Shown here in pieces: positions 26,056-34,829 of a stretch of DNA of 50,144 nucleotides. Numbering within the stretch: the first letter of the stretch is position 1; the number at the start of each line of letters is the position of its first letter. Source of the stretch: Trueperella sp. (GTDB taxonomy: Bacteria > Actinomycetota > Actinomycetes > Actinomycetales > Actinomycetaceae); assembly GCA_022783305.1 (NCBI GenBank), contig JALEWQ010000100.1:1-50144 (forward strand). The letters run 5' to 3'. The notes under the pieces are model-generated. The model did no database searches. It was not told the origin of the DNA and saw only the letters and a program-made list of their open reading frames with translations. The position numbers and the translations under genes were made by a program.

Positions 26056-28203
26056 CTAGAGCATGCAGGACACGCAACCCTCCACCTCAGTGCCCTCGAG
26101 GGCGGCCTGACGGATGCGCATGTAGTACAAGGTCTTAATCCCCTTGCGCCAGGCGTAAATGTAGTTGCGGTTGACGTCGCGGGTGGTGACCGTGTCCGGA
26201 TAGAACAGCGTCAACGACAGGCCCTGGTCCACGTGCTGGGTGGCCACGGCGTAGGTATCGATGATCTTCTCCGGCCCGATCTCGTAGGCGTCCTGGAAGT
26301 ACTCGAGGTTGTCGTTCGTCATGTAGGCGGCCGGGTAGTAGACGCGCCCCAGCTTGCCCTCCTTGCGGATCTCGATCTTCGACACGATCGGATGGATCGA
26401 CGACGTCGAGTTGTTGATGTACGAAATCGAACCCGTGGGCGGAACGGCCTGCAGGTTCTGGTTGTACATCCCGTACTTGGCGACGTCGGCCTTCAGCTGC
26501 TTCCAATCCTCCTGGGTGGGGATGTGGATATTCGCGAAGAGTTCCTTAACCCGATCGAATTCTGGCGCCCACTCCTTCTCGGTGTACTTGTCAAAGTAGG
26601 AGCCGTTGGCGTAGTCCGACTTCTCGAATCCTTCAAAGGCCTCCCCGCGTTCGCGCGCCAGCTCCATGGAGGCCTGGATCGCGTGGTAGGTGACCGTGTA
26701 GAAGTACATGTTCGTGAAATCCAGCGCCTCCGGCGACCCGTAGAAGATCCGTTCCCGGCCGAGGTAGCCGTGGAGGTTCATCTGGCCCAGTCCGATCGCG
26801 TGGGACATGTCGTTGCCGCGCTTGATCGACGGCACCGACTCGATGTTCGTCTGGTCCGACACCGAGGTCAGCGCGCGGATCGCGGTGTGGATCGTGCGGG
26901 CGAAGTCCGGGGAGTCCATCGTCTTGGCGATGTTGAGCGAGCCAAGGTTACACGAGATGTCCTTGCCCACGTGATCGTAGGAAAGATCGAGGTTGTAGCT
27001 GGATGCCTCCGAGACCTGCAGGATCTCCGAGCACAGGTTCGACATGGTGATGCGCCCGTCGATCGGGTTGGCCCGGTTCACCGTGTCCTCAAAGATGATG
27101 TAGGGGTAGCCGGATTCGAACTGAATCTCCGCCAGGGTCTGGAAGAAGGCGCGTGCGTTGATCTTGCTCTTCTTGATCCGCCGGTCGTCCACCATCTCGT
27201 AGTACTTTTCGCTGACCGAGACCTCAGTGAAGGGCACGCCGTAGACGCGCTCCACGTCGTAGGGCGAGAACAGGTATATGTCCTGGTTTTGCTTGGCCAG
27301 CTCGAAGGTGATGTCGGGAATGATGACGCCGAGGGAGAGCGTCTTGATGCGGATCTTTTCGTCCGCGTTCTCCCGCTTCGTGTCGAGGAATCGCATGATG
27401 TCCGGGTGATGGGCGTGCAGGTAGACCGCACCCGCGCCCTGGCGCGCGCCTAGCTGGTTGGCGTAGGAGAAGGAATCCTCCAGCAGCTTCATCACCGGGT
27501 TGACGCCGGAGGACTGGTTCTGGATCTTCTTGATCGGCGCTCCCTGCTCACGCAGGTTGGACAGGTTGAGGGCGACGCCGCCTCCGCGCTTGGACAGCTG
27601 GAGGGAGGAGTTGATCGCGCGTGCGATGGACTCCATGTTGTCCTCTACCCGCAGCAGGAAGCAGGACACGAGCTCGCCGCGGGCCACCTTGCCGGCGTTA
27701 AGGAACGTCGGGGTGGCAGGCTGGAAGCGGCCGGTGATGATCTCCTCCATGAGGTTCATCGCCATCTCCTCGTCCCCGCGGGCGAGGTAGAGGGCAACGA
27801 TGCACACGCGATCCTCGAAGCGCTCTAGGTAGCGCGTTCCGTCGAACGTCTTGAGCGTGTAGGAGGTGTAGTACTTGAACGCGCCAAGGAAGGTTTGGAA
27901 GCGGAACTTGTGGGCGTAGCAGGCCTTGAACAGCGACTTGATGAACGCGAAGTCGTACTGGCCAAGCACCTCCGCCTCGTAGTAGCCCTCATCCACGAGG
28001 TACTTCAGCTTCTCCTCCAAGTCGTGGAAGTAGACCGTGTTCTTATTGACGTGCTGGAGGAAGTACTGGCGGGCTGCCTGGCGATCGGCGTCGAACTGAA
28101 TATTGCCGTCGGCGTCGTAGAGATTGAGCTGGGCGTTAAGCGCGTGGTAGTCCAGCGCCGGATCGAGACTCTCCTCGCCCGTATCCGTCAAAGTTGCGTC
28201 CAA
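26056..28203 (-). CDS. nrdE: Class Ib ribonucleotide reductase large subunit NrdE
   Basis: A 715-residue catalytic subunit reducing ribonucleoside diphosphates with electrons from NrdH. Substrate-site cysteines and radical residues are in place: Cys near 178 (GELVSCF), the N-x-C-x-E triad near 386-390 (NLCSEI) and Cys near 416 (ISCNLGSLN). The C-terminal shuttle pair is CVSC. The length and lack of an N-terminal ATP cone fit class Ib. The start is TTG at 28203 with GGAAG upstream, and it overlaps the nrdI stop (28188) by 16 bases, so translation is coupled. Confidence 0.96.
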   Translation of the reverse strand: MDATLTDTGEESLDPALDYHALNAQLNLYDADGNIQFDADRQAARQYFLQHVNKNTVYFHDLEEKLKYLVDEGYYEAEVLGQYDFAFIKSLFKACYAHKFRFQTFLGAFKYYTSYTLKTFDGTRYLERFEDRVCIVALYLARGDEEMAMNLMEEIITGRFQPATPTFLNAGKVARGELVSCFLLRVEDNMESIARAINSSLQLSKRGGGVALNLSNLREQGAPIKKIQNQSSGVNPVMKLLEDSFSYANQLGARQGAGAVYLHAHHPDIMRFLDTKRENADEKIRIKTLSLGVIIPDITFELAKQNQDIYLFSPYDVERVYGVPFTEVSVSEKYYEMVDDRRIKKSKINARAFFQTLAEIQFESGYPYIIFEDTVNRANPIDGRITMSNLCSEILQVSEASSYNLDLSYDHVGKDISCNLGSLNIAKTMDSPDFARTIHTAIRALTSVSDQTNIESVPSIKRGNDMSHAIGLGQMNLHGYLGRERIFYGSPEALDFTNMYFYTVTYHAIQASMELARERGEAFEGFEKSDYANGSYFDKYTEKEWAPEFDRVKELFANIHIPTQEDWKQLKADVAKYGMYNQNLQAVPPTGSISYINNSTSSIHPIVSKIEIRKEGKLGRVYYPAAYMTNDNLEYFQDAYEIGPEKIIDTYAVATQHVDQGLSLTLFYPDTVTTRDVNRNYIYAWRKGIKTLYYMRIRQAALEGTEVEGCVSCML

Positions 28204-28589
28204 AATTCTTCCAATCCTTTGCGAACCACCTCGACGTCCCGCGGAGTGCCGAGGAGTTCAAACCTGTACATGTGTGGAACCTTCGTTTTCGCGGAGATGA
28301 TGTCCCCCGCGAGGCAGTAGGCTTCGCCGAAGTTCGTGTTGCCCGAGGAGATGACCCCACGGATGAGGGAGCGATTCGCTTCGTCGTTCAAGAACTTGAT
28401 GACCTGCTTCGGCACCGCGCCCTTCGTGTTGCCGCCACCGTAGGTGGGGGTGATCAGCACGTATTCCTCCGTGACGTGGAGGAAGGGATCCTTCGCGTGC
28501 AGAGGAATGCGCTCGGCCGGGAAGCCGAGCTTGTCCACGAAGCGCTTCGTGTTGTTGGTGGCGGAGGAGAAGTAGACGATGTGTACCAT
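28188..28589 (-). CDS. nrdI: NrdI flavodoxin-like protein
   Basis: A 133-residue flavodoxin-like partner that supplies oxidant for assembling the dimanganese-tyrosyl radical of NrdF. The N-terminal FMN phosphate loop reads [28 protein letters not shown] and [16 protein letters not shown] are characteristic. ATG 28589 sits 45 bases after nrdH. Ribosome-binding signals are weak (GAGCCGGG). Confidence 0.94.
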   Translation of the reverse strand: MVHIVYFSSATNNTKRFVDKLGFPAERIPLHAKDPFLHVTEEYVLITPTYGGGNTKGAVPKQVIKFLNDEANRSLIRGVISSGNTNFGEAYCLAGDIISAKTKVPHMYRFELLGTPRDVEVVRKGLEEFWTQL

Positions 28590-28633
28590 CGCGCACCCGG
28601 CTCGTTCGGGGCGACCGTAGCCGCCCCGAACAC

Positions 28634-28879
28634 TTAGGCCGACACTTCCGCTACGTCGACGGCGAGGGCCTTGATCTTGTCCGGGCGGTAACCCGACCAG
28701 TGGTCGCCGTCGGCGAAGACGACGGGAGCCTGCTGGTAGCCCAGTGCCTTCACGGTCGCCAGCGCGTCCGCATCCTCGACCAGATCGACTTCCTCGAACT
28801 CGAGGCCGTGCTTCTTCAGCGCCCGCTTGGTGGCGGTGCACTGCACGCACGAGGGCTTCGTGTAGACGGTAATGGCCAT
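28634..28879 (-). CDS. nrdH: NrdH glutaredoxin-like electron donor
   Basis: An 81-residue redoxin with a CVQC active site (residues 11-14), expected to be reduced by thioredoxin reductase and to feed NrdE. The C-terminal WSGYRPDKI matches the conserved NrdH segment. ATG 28879 has AGGAG 8 bases upstream. First gene of nrdHIE; the NrdR boxes lie 38-84 bases upstream. Confidence 0.95.
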   Translation of the reverse strand: MAITVYTKPSCVQCTATKRALKKHGLEFEEVDLVEDADALATVKALGYQQAPVVFADGDHWSGYRPDKIKALAVDVAEVSA

Positions 28880-28916
28880 CGCATTTCTCCTAGTCATAGA
28901 TCAGATACGGGAATCA

Positions 28917-28963
28917 ACACTACACCTAGTGGCCGACAAACGGCTTACCACTAGATCATGTGT
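28917..28963 (-). promoter_or_regulatory. Pair of NrdR boxes upstream of nrdHIE
   Basis: ACACTACACCTAGTGG (28917-28932) and CCACTAGATCATGTGT (28948-28963) each fit the NrdR consensus acaCwAtATaTwGtgt at 12 or more of 16 positions. Their centres are 31 bases apart, three helical turns, as in characterised NrdR-controlled promoters. NrdR repression by dATP/ATP is expected. Confidence 0.82.
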
Positions 28964-29147
28964 TGGTGGCGTGTCGCGGCACGCTTCGCGCCGGCATGCG
29001 GATATCCCCCTGTGGGAAGCTCGAACGACGCCGCGATACGCACAACATCACACTCGGGTTTACCCACGTCAGGCTCCACAGCCAACGACGACGACGCGCC
29101 TCGGCCAGCCACGGAACCATCCTCGCACCCGCCTCCGACAAAAAAGC

Positions 29148-29230
29148 CTGTCCACAAATCCACCGGGTTGTGGACAAAATTATCCCCGTTGTCCACGGTT
29201 GCGAGTAGATCTATCCACAATTGTGGAGGG
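29148..29230. promoter_or_regulatory. Cluster of DnaA-box-like sites
   Basis: CTGTCCACA (29148), TTGTCCACA (minus, 29169-29177), TTGTCCACG (29189), CTATCCACA (29211) and a weaker inverted TCCACAA (29221) lie within 83 bases. TTGTCCACA is the form preferred by high-GC actinobacterial DnaA. It could be a regulatory or DnaA-titrating cluster rather than an origin, because no dnaA/dnaN genes are nearby. Confidence 0.55.
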
Positions 29231-29446
29231 AAGGCCGACCCGCCGCCCCGAAACGTCCGATATGCCGCATGCTCGGCGTCGGCGTGTCGCGGCGGGTAAC
29301 CGGCGTGTCCTATGGGTGTCGCTCTGCGGCCGCCAAGGCGAGCGGCATCACCCTCGCCGAACGGCGCCCCTCTCACCTGCGATGGCACCTCACCGCCACC
29401 CGATCTAGGGCTGATGTCCTTGAATAAGTCCATTTTGGCGGGGAAA

Positions 29447-29902
29447 ATGGTTCATATGGACACCAACTTTGAAGACCAACTGCGCGAAGCGGGTCTACGC
29501 GTGACCCGCCCGCGCCTGTCTGTGCTCGAGGAGCTCGAGGCTCACCCGCACTCGACGGCTGACTCGGTCCGCCAGGGTGTCACCACGCGGCTCGGCTCCG
29601 TGTCCACCCAGGCCATCTACGACGTCCTCCATGTCCTGACCGACAAGAAGATTCTGCGGGAGATAGAGCCGCACGGCTCGGTTCCGCTCTATGAGATCGC
29701 TCGCCACGATAACCACCATCACCTGGTGTGCCGCGCGTGCCGGAAGGTGGTGGACATCCCGTGCGTCGTCGGCTCGGCGCCCTGCCTGGAGCCCTCCGAT
29801 GCGCACGAATTCGCCATAGATGAAGCCGAAGTGATCTTCTGGGGTTATTGCCCGCAATGCGAGCAGGCTCGTCTCGAAGAGGCCGCCGCGAACGCACAAT
29901 AG
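29447..29902 (+). CDS. Fur-family transcriptional regulator
   Basis: About 151 residues. The N-terminal winged helix runs from REAGLRVTRPRLSVLEELEAHPHST through VSTQAIYDVLHVLTDKKILREI. The metal/dimerisation half has the HDNHHHLVC region and two CxxC pairs (CRAC, CPQC) that build the structural zinc site. FurA-like repressors usually sense iron or peroxide. The start is ATG 29447 after GGCGGGGAAA; ATG 29456 is an equal alternative. luxS follows after 30 bases. The divergent nrd operon depends on Mn/Fe, so metal sensing here is fitting but unproven. Confidence 0.9.
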   Translation: MVHMDTNFEDQLREAGLRVTRPRLSVLEELEAHPHSTADSVRQGVTTRLGSVSTQAIYDVLHVLTDKKILREIEPHGSVPLYEIARHDNHHHLVCRACRKVVDIPCVVGSAPCLEPSDAHEFAIDEAEVIFWGYCPQCEQARLEEAAANAQ

Positions 29903-29904
29903 GC

Positions 29905-29910
29905 TACAAT
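29905..29910 (+). promoter_or_regulatory. Candidate -10 box (TACAAT) for luxS
   Basis: TACAAT overlaps the end region of fur and lies 22 bases before ATG 29933, leaving room for the AAGGA ribosome-binding site. Confidence 0.4.
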
Positions 29911-29932
29911 GGGCTTCGTCGAAAGGAAGCCC

Positions 29933-30394
29933 ATGAACAAGATGAACGTCGAGTCGTTCAACCTCGACCACACGCTGGTGGCCGCGCCATTCGTGCGCAT
30001 CGCCGACGTCAAACGGCTGCCGCACGGCGATGTTCTGACCAAGTACGACGTGCGCTTCTGCCAACCCAACGCCGCACACCTCGAGATGGACACCGTCCAC
30101 TCGATCGAGCACTCCTTCGCCGAATACGCCCGCAACCACGCCGATAACGTGGTCGATTTTTCGCCCATGGGCTGCCAGACGGGCTTCTACCTCATCCTCG
30201 CCGGCGAACCCGACGTCGATGCCACCATGGGCCTGATCGAACAGACCTTCCGCGACATCCTCGCCGCCACCAGCGTGCCCGCCGCGAACGAGGTACAGTG
30301 CGGCTGGGGCGCCAACCATTCGCTCGCCGGAGCGCAGAAGGCCGTGGCCGACATGCTCGCCCGCCGCGACCAGTGGGGAGAGGTGTTCGCATGA
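29933..30394 (+). CDS. luxS: S-ribosylhomocysteine lyase LuxS
   Basis: A 153-residue iron/zinc enzyme that splits S-ribosylhomocysteine to homocysteine and DPD, the precursor of autoinducer 2. Metal ligands His56 and His60 (HSIEH) with Glu59, and Cys123 ([12 protein letters not shown]), are present, as is Cys81 in [15 protein letters not shown] precedes ATG 29933. Its TGA overlaps the nucleosidase ATG (ATGA), so the two consecutive pathway enzymes are translationally coupled. Confidence 0.96.
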   Translation: MNKMNVESFNLDHTLVAAPFVRIADVKRLPHGDVLTKYDVRFCQPNAAHLEMDTVHSIEHSFAEYARNHADNVVDFSPMGCQTGFYLILAGEPDVDATMGLIEQTFRDILAATSVPAANEVQCGWGANHSLAGAQKAVADMLARRDQWGEVFA

Positions 30395-31734
30395 CCAGCA
30401 TCAATGCCATCATCGTTGCCGCGATGGCGGAGGAGATGAGGCCGTTCACCACGCTGCTACCCGACTTCATCACCACCCCCATCACCACCCCCTTCGGCTC
30501 GGCCTTCCTCGCCCGCAAGGGTCGCTCATCCATCCTTTTCCTCACCACCGGCATCGGCGCCGCCTGCTCGGCCGGCCTGCTCTCCTGGGCGCTTGCCAAG
30601 TACGAGCCGCGGGCGATCGTGTCAGTCGGCTCGGCCGGCGGGCTGGATTCGTCGGTGAGCATCGGGGACATCGTCGTCGGCACGCGCTACGTTCACGGCA
30701 CCGCCGACGCCACCGCCTTCGGCTACGCCCCCGGCCAAATCCCGGGCCAACCCGAATACTTCGAGGCCACCGATGACCTCGTCCAGGCCGCCCACGCCGC
30801 CAGCCAAGCCGACCGGCGCACGCACGCCGGCCTGGTCGTCTCCTCCGACTCCTTCGTCACCGAGGCGAACGTCAAGGACACACGCACCACCTTCCCCGGC
30901 GTCCTCTCCGCCGACATGGAGTCCCATGCGCTCGCCCAGATCGCCCACCTGTTCGGAATCCCGTTCGCGTCGGTGCGCTCGATTTCCGACGTCGTCGGCG
31001 CCAGCGACGCCAAGAAGCAGGCCGAGACCTTTAACAACCAGCTGGACGACGTCGCCCTCGCCGCCGCCCACACCGTGCTCAACCTGCTCTCCCACACCTC
31101 CGCGCTCGACATCGAACGCTCCGGCCACGGGCCCGCGCAGCATTTCTCCAAGGCGTCGCTACAGTGCGCGCTCTACCTCATGCTCGCCAAGGCCCACGGC
31201 CTCACCGCCGCGTCCGGCGAGCTGCCCGAGGTGCTGCAGGCGGCGGAGAAACACCTCAGCTCCCTGGATGCGCCGCTGCGCGGGGAGGCCCTCGGGCTCA
31301 TGCTCGCCGGCTACCGGTTCGCCTCCGAACAACCCTCAGCCGCCCTCACCGCCAAGGACTATGACACCCACCGCGCCCAGTTCATCAAGAACTATTCCGA
31401 CGCCGGGCCCGGCTTCCTCTGGCCACCCACCTCCCAGACCGTCATCAAGCGCTTCAACGGCTACTGGAACGACGCCCTGATCTCCATCGGCCTGACCCCG
31501 CGCCGCGGGCGCAACCGTGGCGGGTTGAAGTTCTCCACCGAGGACTACCTCTTCGCCATCCGCTCCTACCTCATCGACGCCCAGCGCTCACGCCGCCAAC
31601 CCTCCTTCAACGCCTACAGCACGTGGCTCAAGAAATCGGGCCACGCCGGCAAGCTACCCTCGGGCGCCGCGATTCGCCAGCGCTTCGGCTCCTGGAAGGA
31701 AGCCCTCAACGCCGCTGCGATCGAGACCGACTAG
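30391..31734 (+). CDS. MTA/SAH nucleosidase with C-terminal HNH-repeat-like extension
   Basis: 447 residues, nearly twice the usual 230 of MTAN/Pfs. Residues 1-235 are the nucleosidase: Glu14 (AMAEE), [27 protein letters not shown] and catalytic Asp in SISDVVG. It removes adenine from SAH to give the LuxS substrate. Residues about 240-340 are a helical linker domain. The last 110 residues hold two copies of a pattern ending in [14 protein letters not shown] and [13 protein letters not shown], resembling the HNH-endonuclease-associated repeat (HNH_repeat), normally a DNA-binding module. The DNA-binding role is inference. No frameshift or internal start suggests two proteins. Confidence 0.9.
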   Translation: MTSINAIIVAAMAEEMRPFTTLLPDFITTPITTPFGSAFLARKGRSSILFLTTGIGAACSAGLLSWALAKYEPRAIVSVGSAGGLDSSVSIGDIVVGTRYVHGTADATAFGYAPGQIPGQPEYFEATDDLVQAAHAASQADRRTHAGLVVSSDSFVTEANVKDTRTTFPGVLSADMESHALAQIAHLFGIPFASVRSISDVVGASDAKKQAETFNNQLDDVALAAAHTVLNLLSHTSALDIERSGHGPAQHFSKASLQCALYLMLAKAHGLTAASGELPEVLQAAEKHLSSLDAPLRGEALGLMLAGYRFASEQPSAALTAKDYDTHRAQFIKNYSDAGPGFLWPPTSQTVIKRFNGYWNDALISIGLTPRRGRNRGGLKFSTEDYLFAIRSYLIDAQRSRRQPSFNAYSTWLKKSGHAGKLPSGAAIRQRFGSWKEALNAAAIETD

Positions 31735-31757
31735 CACGAGGAAGCGGCTATCGGACG

Positions 31758-31810
31758 ACGACGCCGGTCGGCCCCGACGCTGCGAACGCAACGGGACCGA
31801 CCGGCGTCGT
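31758..31810. terminator. Bidirectional terminator hairpin
   Basis: ACGACGCCGGTCGG (31758-31771) pairs perfectly with 31797-31810 across a 25-base loop, between the convergent nucleosidase and oligopeptidase genes. Confidence 0.7.
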
Positions 31811-31815
31811 GAATC

Positions 31816-33924
31816 CTAGGCCACCTCAAGCTGGCGCAGCACAAACGCGATCTCGCGAGCGCGCCGCTCCCAGCGGGCATAGCGCCCGGAGCCGCCGGCG
31901 TGGCCAGCGACCTTCTCGGTGTGCTGGAGGATGATGCCGGAGTCGTCGGCGACGACCTCGCGCAGCTCCTGGACCCACTTCGTGGGCTCGATGTAGGACA
32001 CGCGGACGTCGTTGAGTGAGGTGGTGGCGAGGATCGCCGGGTAGCGCTCGGCGCGGATGTTCTCGTACGGCGAGTACGAGGCCATGTATTCGTAGACCTC
32101 TTTCGACGTGATCGGGTTGCCCCACTCCTCCCATTCACCAACCGTCAGCGGCAGCTCGGGCTTGAGGATCGTGGTCAGGGCGTCGACGAACGGCACCCGC
32201 GCCAGGATCACCCGGTACAGCTCGGGGGCTTGGTTGGTCACCGCGCCCATGAGCAACCCGCCGGCGGAGCCGCCCTCGGCCGCGAGGCGCTCCCCGTCCA
32301 CGAGCCCCGTGTCGATGAGGTGGCGGGAGGCGGCCACGAAGTCGGAGAACGTGTTCTTCTTCTTTAGCAGGCGCCCGTCCTCGTACCACTGGCGCCCCAT
32401 CTCCCCGCCGCCGCGGATGTGCGCCACGGCGTAGACCACGCCGCGGTCCAGTAGCGGCAGGCGCATGGGGGTAAAGTACGGGTCGTTGCACACCTCGTAA
32501 GAGCCGTAGCCGTAGATGAAGCCGGGGTTGGCGCCGGTGCGGTCGAGGTCGGCGCGGTGGGCGATGGTCAGCGGGATTTTCACCCCGTCCTCCGCCTCCG
32601 CCCAGTCGCGGTACTCCACGTACTGGCTCGGGTCGTAGCCGGGCACCTCGAGCGTCTTGAGCGTGGTCATCTCCTTATTCACCACGTCCCAGCTCAGCCA
32701 CGTTTGCGGCTGGATGAGTGATTCGGCGACGACGTCGACCCCGGTGGCCTCCCACTCGTGGTTCGCCCCGATCTCCACGGTCATCGTCTCCGGGATCGGG
32801 AGCGCGTAGGGCTTCGCCCAGCCCTTGGCGGTACGCTCGATGATCCGGATCTCGGTGCCGCCCTTGGCGCGGGTGTGCAGCGCCGCGAACGTCTTGAATG
32901 CGGCGACCTCAAGGAAGCGCTCGCCCGCAGCCGGCTTGACCAGGCTGGTCCACTCCGTGACGTCGCTGGGGCGGACCGGGGCAGTGGCCAGCTCGAATCC
33001 GGGCTCTTCGGCGTTGTGGATGATGAGGAGCTCGTCGCCGGCCACCTCGACGGTGTAGAACAGGCCCTGCTCGCGCCCGCGCACCATGAAACGCTCGGCC
33101 GGATCCGCCGTCGAGACCAGGTGGACCTCCGACGTCTCCGTCGACGTCGACAAGATGACCAGCCACTTCCCATCCCGCGAGGTCTCGAACCACAGACCGA
33201 AGGACTCGTCGTCCTCGCGAAGGATGAGCTGGTCTTCGTCCGGGTTCGTCCCCACCCGGTGGAGCCAGACCTCGTGGTGGCGCCACGCGTCGTCCACGCG
33301 CGTGTAGAACACGCCGCTCGAATCCGCGAGCCAGGCCAGCCCGTAGCCGATGCCCTCCACGGCGTCGTCGACCACCCGGTCCGAGTCGATCTCGTGGATG
33401 CGCAGATCGAAGTGCTCGTCCCCGGTGGTGTCGATCGCGAGCGCGAAGAGGCGGCCGTCCGGCGAGGCGTCCCCCGATCCCGTGGCGAAGTATTCTTCGT
33501 CGACGCCAAGCTGGTTGCCGTCATAGACGCAGGTCTCGCCCGCGAGCGTGTCTGACGGCTTGGGGCGGATCAGCTCTAGCTTCTCTGTTTGCTTGCCGTT
33601 GCCTGTCAGCGGTACCCGGAAAAGTCCGGCGTAGGGGCGGCCCTCCCACGTTCGGGTCCAGTACCAGTAATCGCCTTTGCGCACGGGCACCGAGACGTCC
33701 GTCTCCTTCGTCCGTGCCGCGATCTCCGCCACGATCTGCTCGCGTAGCTCGGCTTGGTCGGCCGTGTTCGCCTCAAACCAGGCGTTCTCTGCGTCGATGA
33801 GGGAGTGGGCCTTCTCCTCATCCTCGCGCAGCCACTCGTAGTTGTCCGTGAAGGTGTGGCCGTGGAAGGTTCGCTCGATCGGGATGCGCTCGGCGTGGGG
33901 TGCGTCCTTGTTGATGTTTGTCAT
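31816..33924 (-). CDS. ptrB: Oligopeptidase B-like S9 serine peptidase
   Basis: A 702-residue prolyl-oligopeptidase-family enzyme. The N-terminal beta-propeller (about residues 70-420) gates the C-terminal alpha/beta hydrolase. Catalytic Ser near 552 is in GGSAGG, Asp near 637 in SLNDVRV and His near 673 in AGHAGGSGR. RGGGEMGRQWYEDG is typical of oligopeptidase B, which cuts short peptides after Arg/Lys in the cytoplasm. There is no signal peptide. TAGAAT ends 6 bases before the ATG, so the mRNA may be leaderless. Confidence 0.92.
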   Translation of the reverse strand: MTNINKDAPHAERIPIERTFHGHTFTDNYEWLREDEEKAHSLIDAENAWFEANTADQAELREQIVAEIAARTKETDVSVPVRKGDYWYWTRTWEGRPYAGLFRVPLTGNGKQTEKLELIRPKPSDTLAGETCVYDGNQLGVDEEYFATGSGDASPDGRLFALAIDTTGDEHFDLRIHEIDSDRVVDDAVEGIGYGLAWLADSSGVFYTRVDDAWRHHEVWLHRVGTNPDEDQLILREDDESFGLWFETSRDGKWLVILSTSTETSEVHLVSTADPAERFMVRGREQGLFYTVEVAGDELLIIHNAEEPGFELATAPVRPSDVTEWTSLVKPAAGERFLEVAAFKTFAALHTRAKGGTEIRIIERTAKGWAKPYALPIPETMTVEIGANHEWEATGVDVVAESLIQPQTWLSWDVVNKEMTTLKTLEVPGYDPSQYVEYRDWAEAEDGVKIPLTIAHRADLDRTGANPGFIYGYGSYEVCNDPYFTPMRLPLLDRGVVYAVAHIRGGGEMGRQWYEDGRLLKKKNTFSDFVAASRHLIDTGLVDGERLAAEGGSAGGLLMGAVTNQAPELYRVILARVPFVDALTTILKPELPLTVGEWEEWGNPITSKEVYEYMASYSPYENIRAERYPAILATTSLNDVRVSYIEPTKWVQELREVVADDSGIILQHTEKVAGHAGGSGRYARWERRAREIAFVLRQLEVA

Positions 33925-33930
33925 AGATCC

Positions 33931-33936
33931 ATTCTA
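33931..33936 (-). promoter_or_regulatory. -10 box (TAGAAT) of ptrB, leaderless type
   Basis: TAGAAT on the minus strand is followed by 6 bases (GGATCT) and the ATG. Confidence 0.55.
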
Positions 33937-33947
33937 GGGGCTTTGCC

Positions 33948-33972
33948 GGGGTGGGTGCCTCGCCTGGGTGGG
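33948..33972 (+). other. G-rich repeat with quadruplex potential
   Basis: Four G-runs (GGGG-T-GGG-N10-GGG-T-GGG) lie in the ptrB/DsbA-like intergenic region. Around them an imperfect repeat of about 18 bases (GCCGGGGTGGGTGC, GCCTGGGTGGGTGC, GCCGGGGAGCC) extends from 33945 to about 33990. Confidence 0.4.
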
Positions 33973-34056
33973 TGCTTTGCCGGGGAGCCTCGGGCAGGAG
34001 GGTGCGGGCGGGCTGTGACAAAGGCTTTCCGGGCGACACTTTCGCCGCACTATCTG

Positions 34057-34062
34057 TAGTCT
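34057..34062 (+). promoter_or_regulatory. -10 box (TAGTCT) of the DsbA-like gene, leaderless type
   Basis: TAGTCT ends 7 bases before ATG 34070. The spacer GGGGTGC could act as a weak ribosome-binding site. Confidence 0.45.
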
Positions 34063-34069
34063 GGGGTGC

Positions 34070-34765
34070 ATGGAACATGACATCGTGGTTCACGTGTGGT
34101 CCGACATCGCCTGCCCGTGGAGTTGGATCGGCAAGCACCGCCTGGAAAAAGGCATCGAGGAGTCGGGGCAGAAGGTCGCTGTGGAGTACCACAGCTACCA
34201 GCTTCAGCCCGACGCCGGGGCCCCTGTGCCCTTCGCCACCTCCCTGTCAATGAAGCACTTCTCCGCCGACGAGGTCTCCGAGGTGCTGGCCTCCACCACC
34301 GAGCTTGCAGCCGCCGAGGGCCTGACGATCAACTGGGATAAGGTCACCGAGGTCAACACGTTCCTGGCTCACCAGCTCGTCTACGCAGCCAAGTCCCGCG
34401 GCGAGACCCCCGAGGAGGCCGCGCTGCTCGGCGCGCAAGCCTTCGAGCGCCTCTACGTCGCCCACTTCACCGAGGGCCGTAACCTCGCCGACACAGACGA
34501 GCTCATCGACATCGCGGCCGACCTTGGCCTTGATCACGACGACGTTGCCGACGAACTCGAGTCCGGCGAGCATGCGGGTTCCGTGCGCGCCGACATCTCT
34601 TCCGCCCGCTCACTCGGGATCGAAGGCGTGCCGTTCTATGTGGTCGGCGGCAAGTTCGGGATCTCCGGCGCGCAGCCGGCCAGCGTCTACGCCGACGCGA
34701 TCCAGCGGGCCATGGCCGAGATGCAGGTGGCCCACGCCCAGGAAGTGCCAGTCGAGCAGGACTAA
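34070..34765 (+). CDS. DsbA-family (FrnE-like) thioredoxin-fold protein
   Basis: A 231-residue cytoplasmic DsbA/FrnE-like oxidoreductase. The active-site region reads SDIACPWSWIG (Cys15), i.e. a CPWS motif with only the first cysteine; no second Cys is seen anywhere in the protein. The helical insertion and the cis-Pro region (EGVPFYVVGGKFGISGAQP) are typical of FrnE and 2-hydroxychromene isomerase relatives. With a single Cys it cannot form an internal disulfide, so a glutathione/mycothiol-transferase- or isomerase-like role is possible. It is divergent from ptrB. Confidence 0.88.
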   Translation: MEHDIVVHVWSDIACPWSWIGKHRLEKGIEESGQKVAVEYHSYQLQPDAGAPVPFATSLSMKHFSADEVSEVLASTTELAAAEGLTINWDKVTEVNTFLAHQLVYAAKSRGETPEEAALLGAQAFERLYVAHFTEGRNLADTDELIDIAADLGLDHDDVADELESGEHAGSVRADISSARSLGIEGVPFYVVGGKFGISGAQPASVYADAIQRAMAEMQVAHAQEVPVEQD

Positions 34766-34784
34766 CCGGCCGGTAGGAAGCCGC

Positions 34785-34808
34785 CGCCGCGGGCGAACGC
34801 CCGCGGCG
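34785..34808. terminator. Terminator hairpin between convergent genes
   Basis: CGCCGCGGGCG and CGCCCGCGGCG form an 11-bp inverted repeat with a 2-base centre, between the DsbA-like gene and rnhA. There is no U-tract. Confidence 0.5.
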
Positions 34809-34829
34809 CTGCCCGGCAGCGCGCTCCCA

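Larger units (their letters stand above)
28880..29446. other. Divergent control region between nrdHIE and fur
   Basis: 567 bases with no supported gene. It contains two NrdR boxes (28917-28963) and four to five DnaA-box-like sites (29148-29230). A 160-codon minus frame (28951-29433) has no ribosome-binding site, covers all of the regulatory sites and was rejected. Confidence 0.7.

Noticed and set aside
29148-29230. Chromosomal origin oriC
   Set aside because: DnaA-like boxes are present, but dnaA, dnaN, rpmH and an AT-rich unwinding region are all absent nearby.
28951-29433. 160-codon minus frame between nrdH and fur
   Set aside because: It covers the NrdR and DnaA sites, lacks a ribosome-binding site and has no recognisable protein features.
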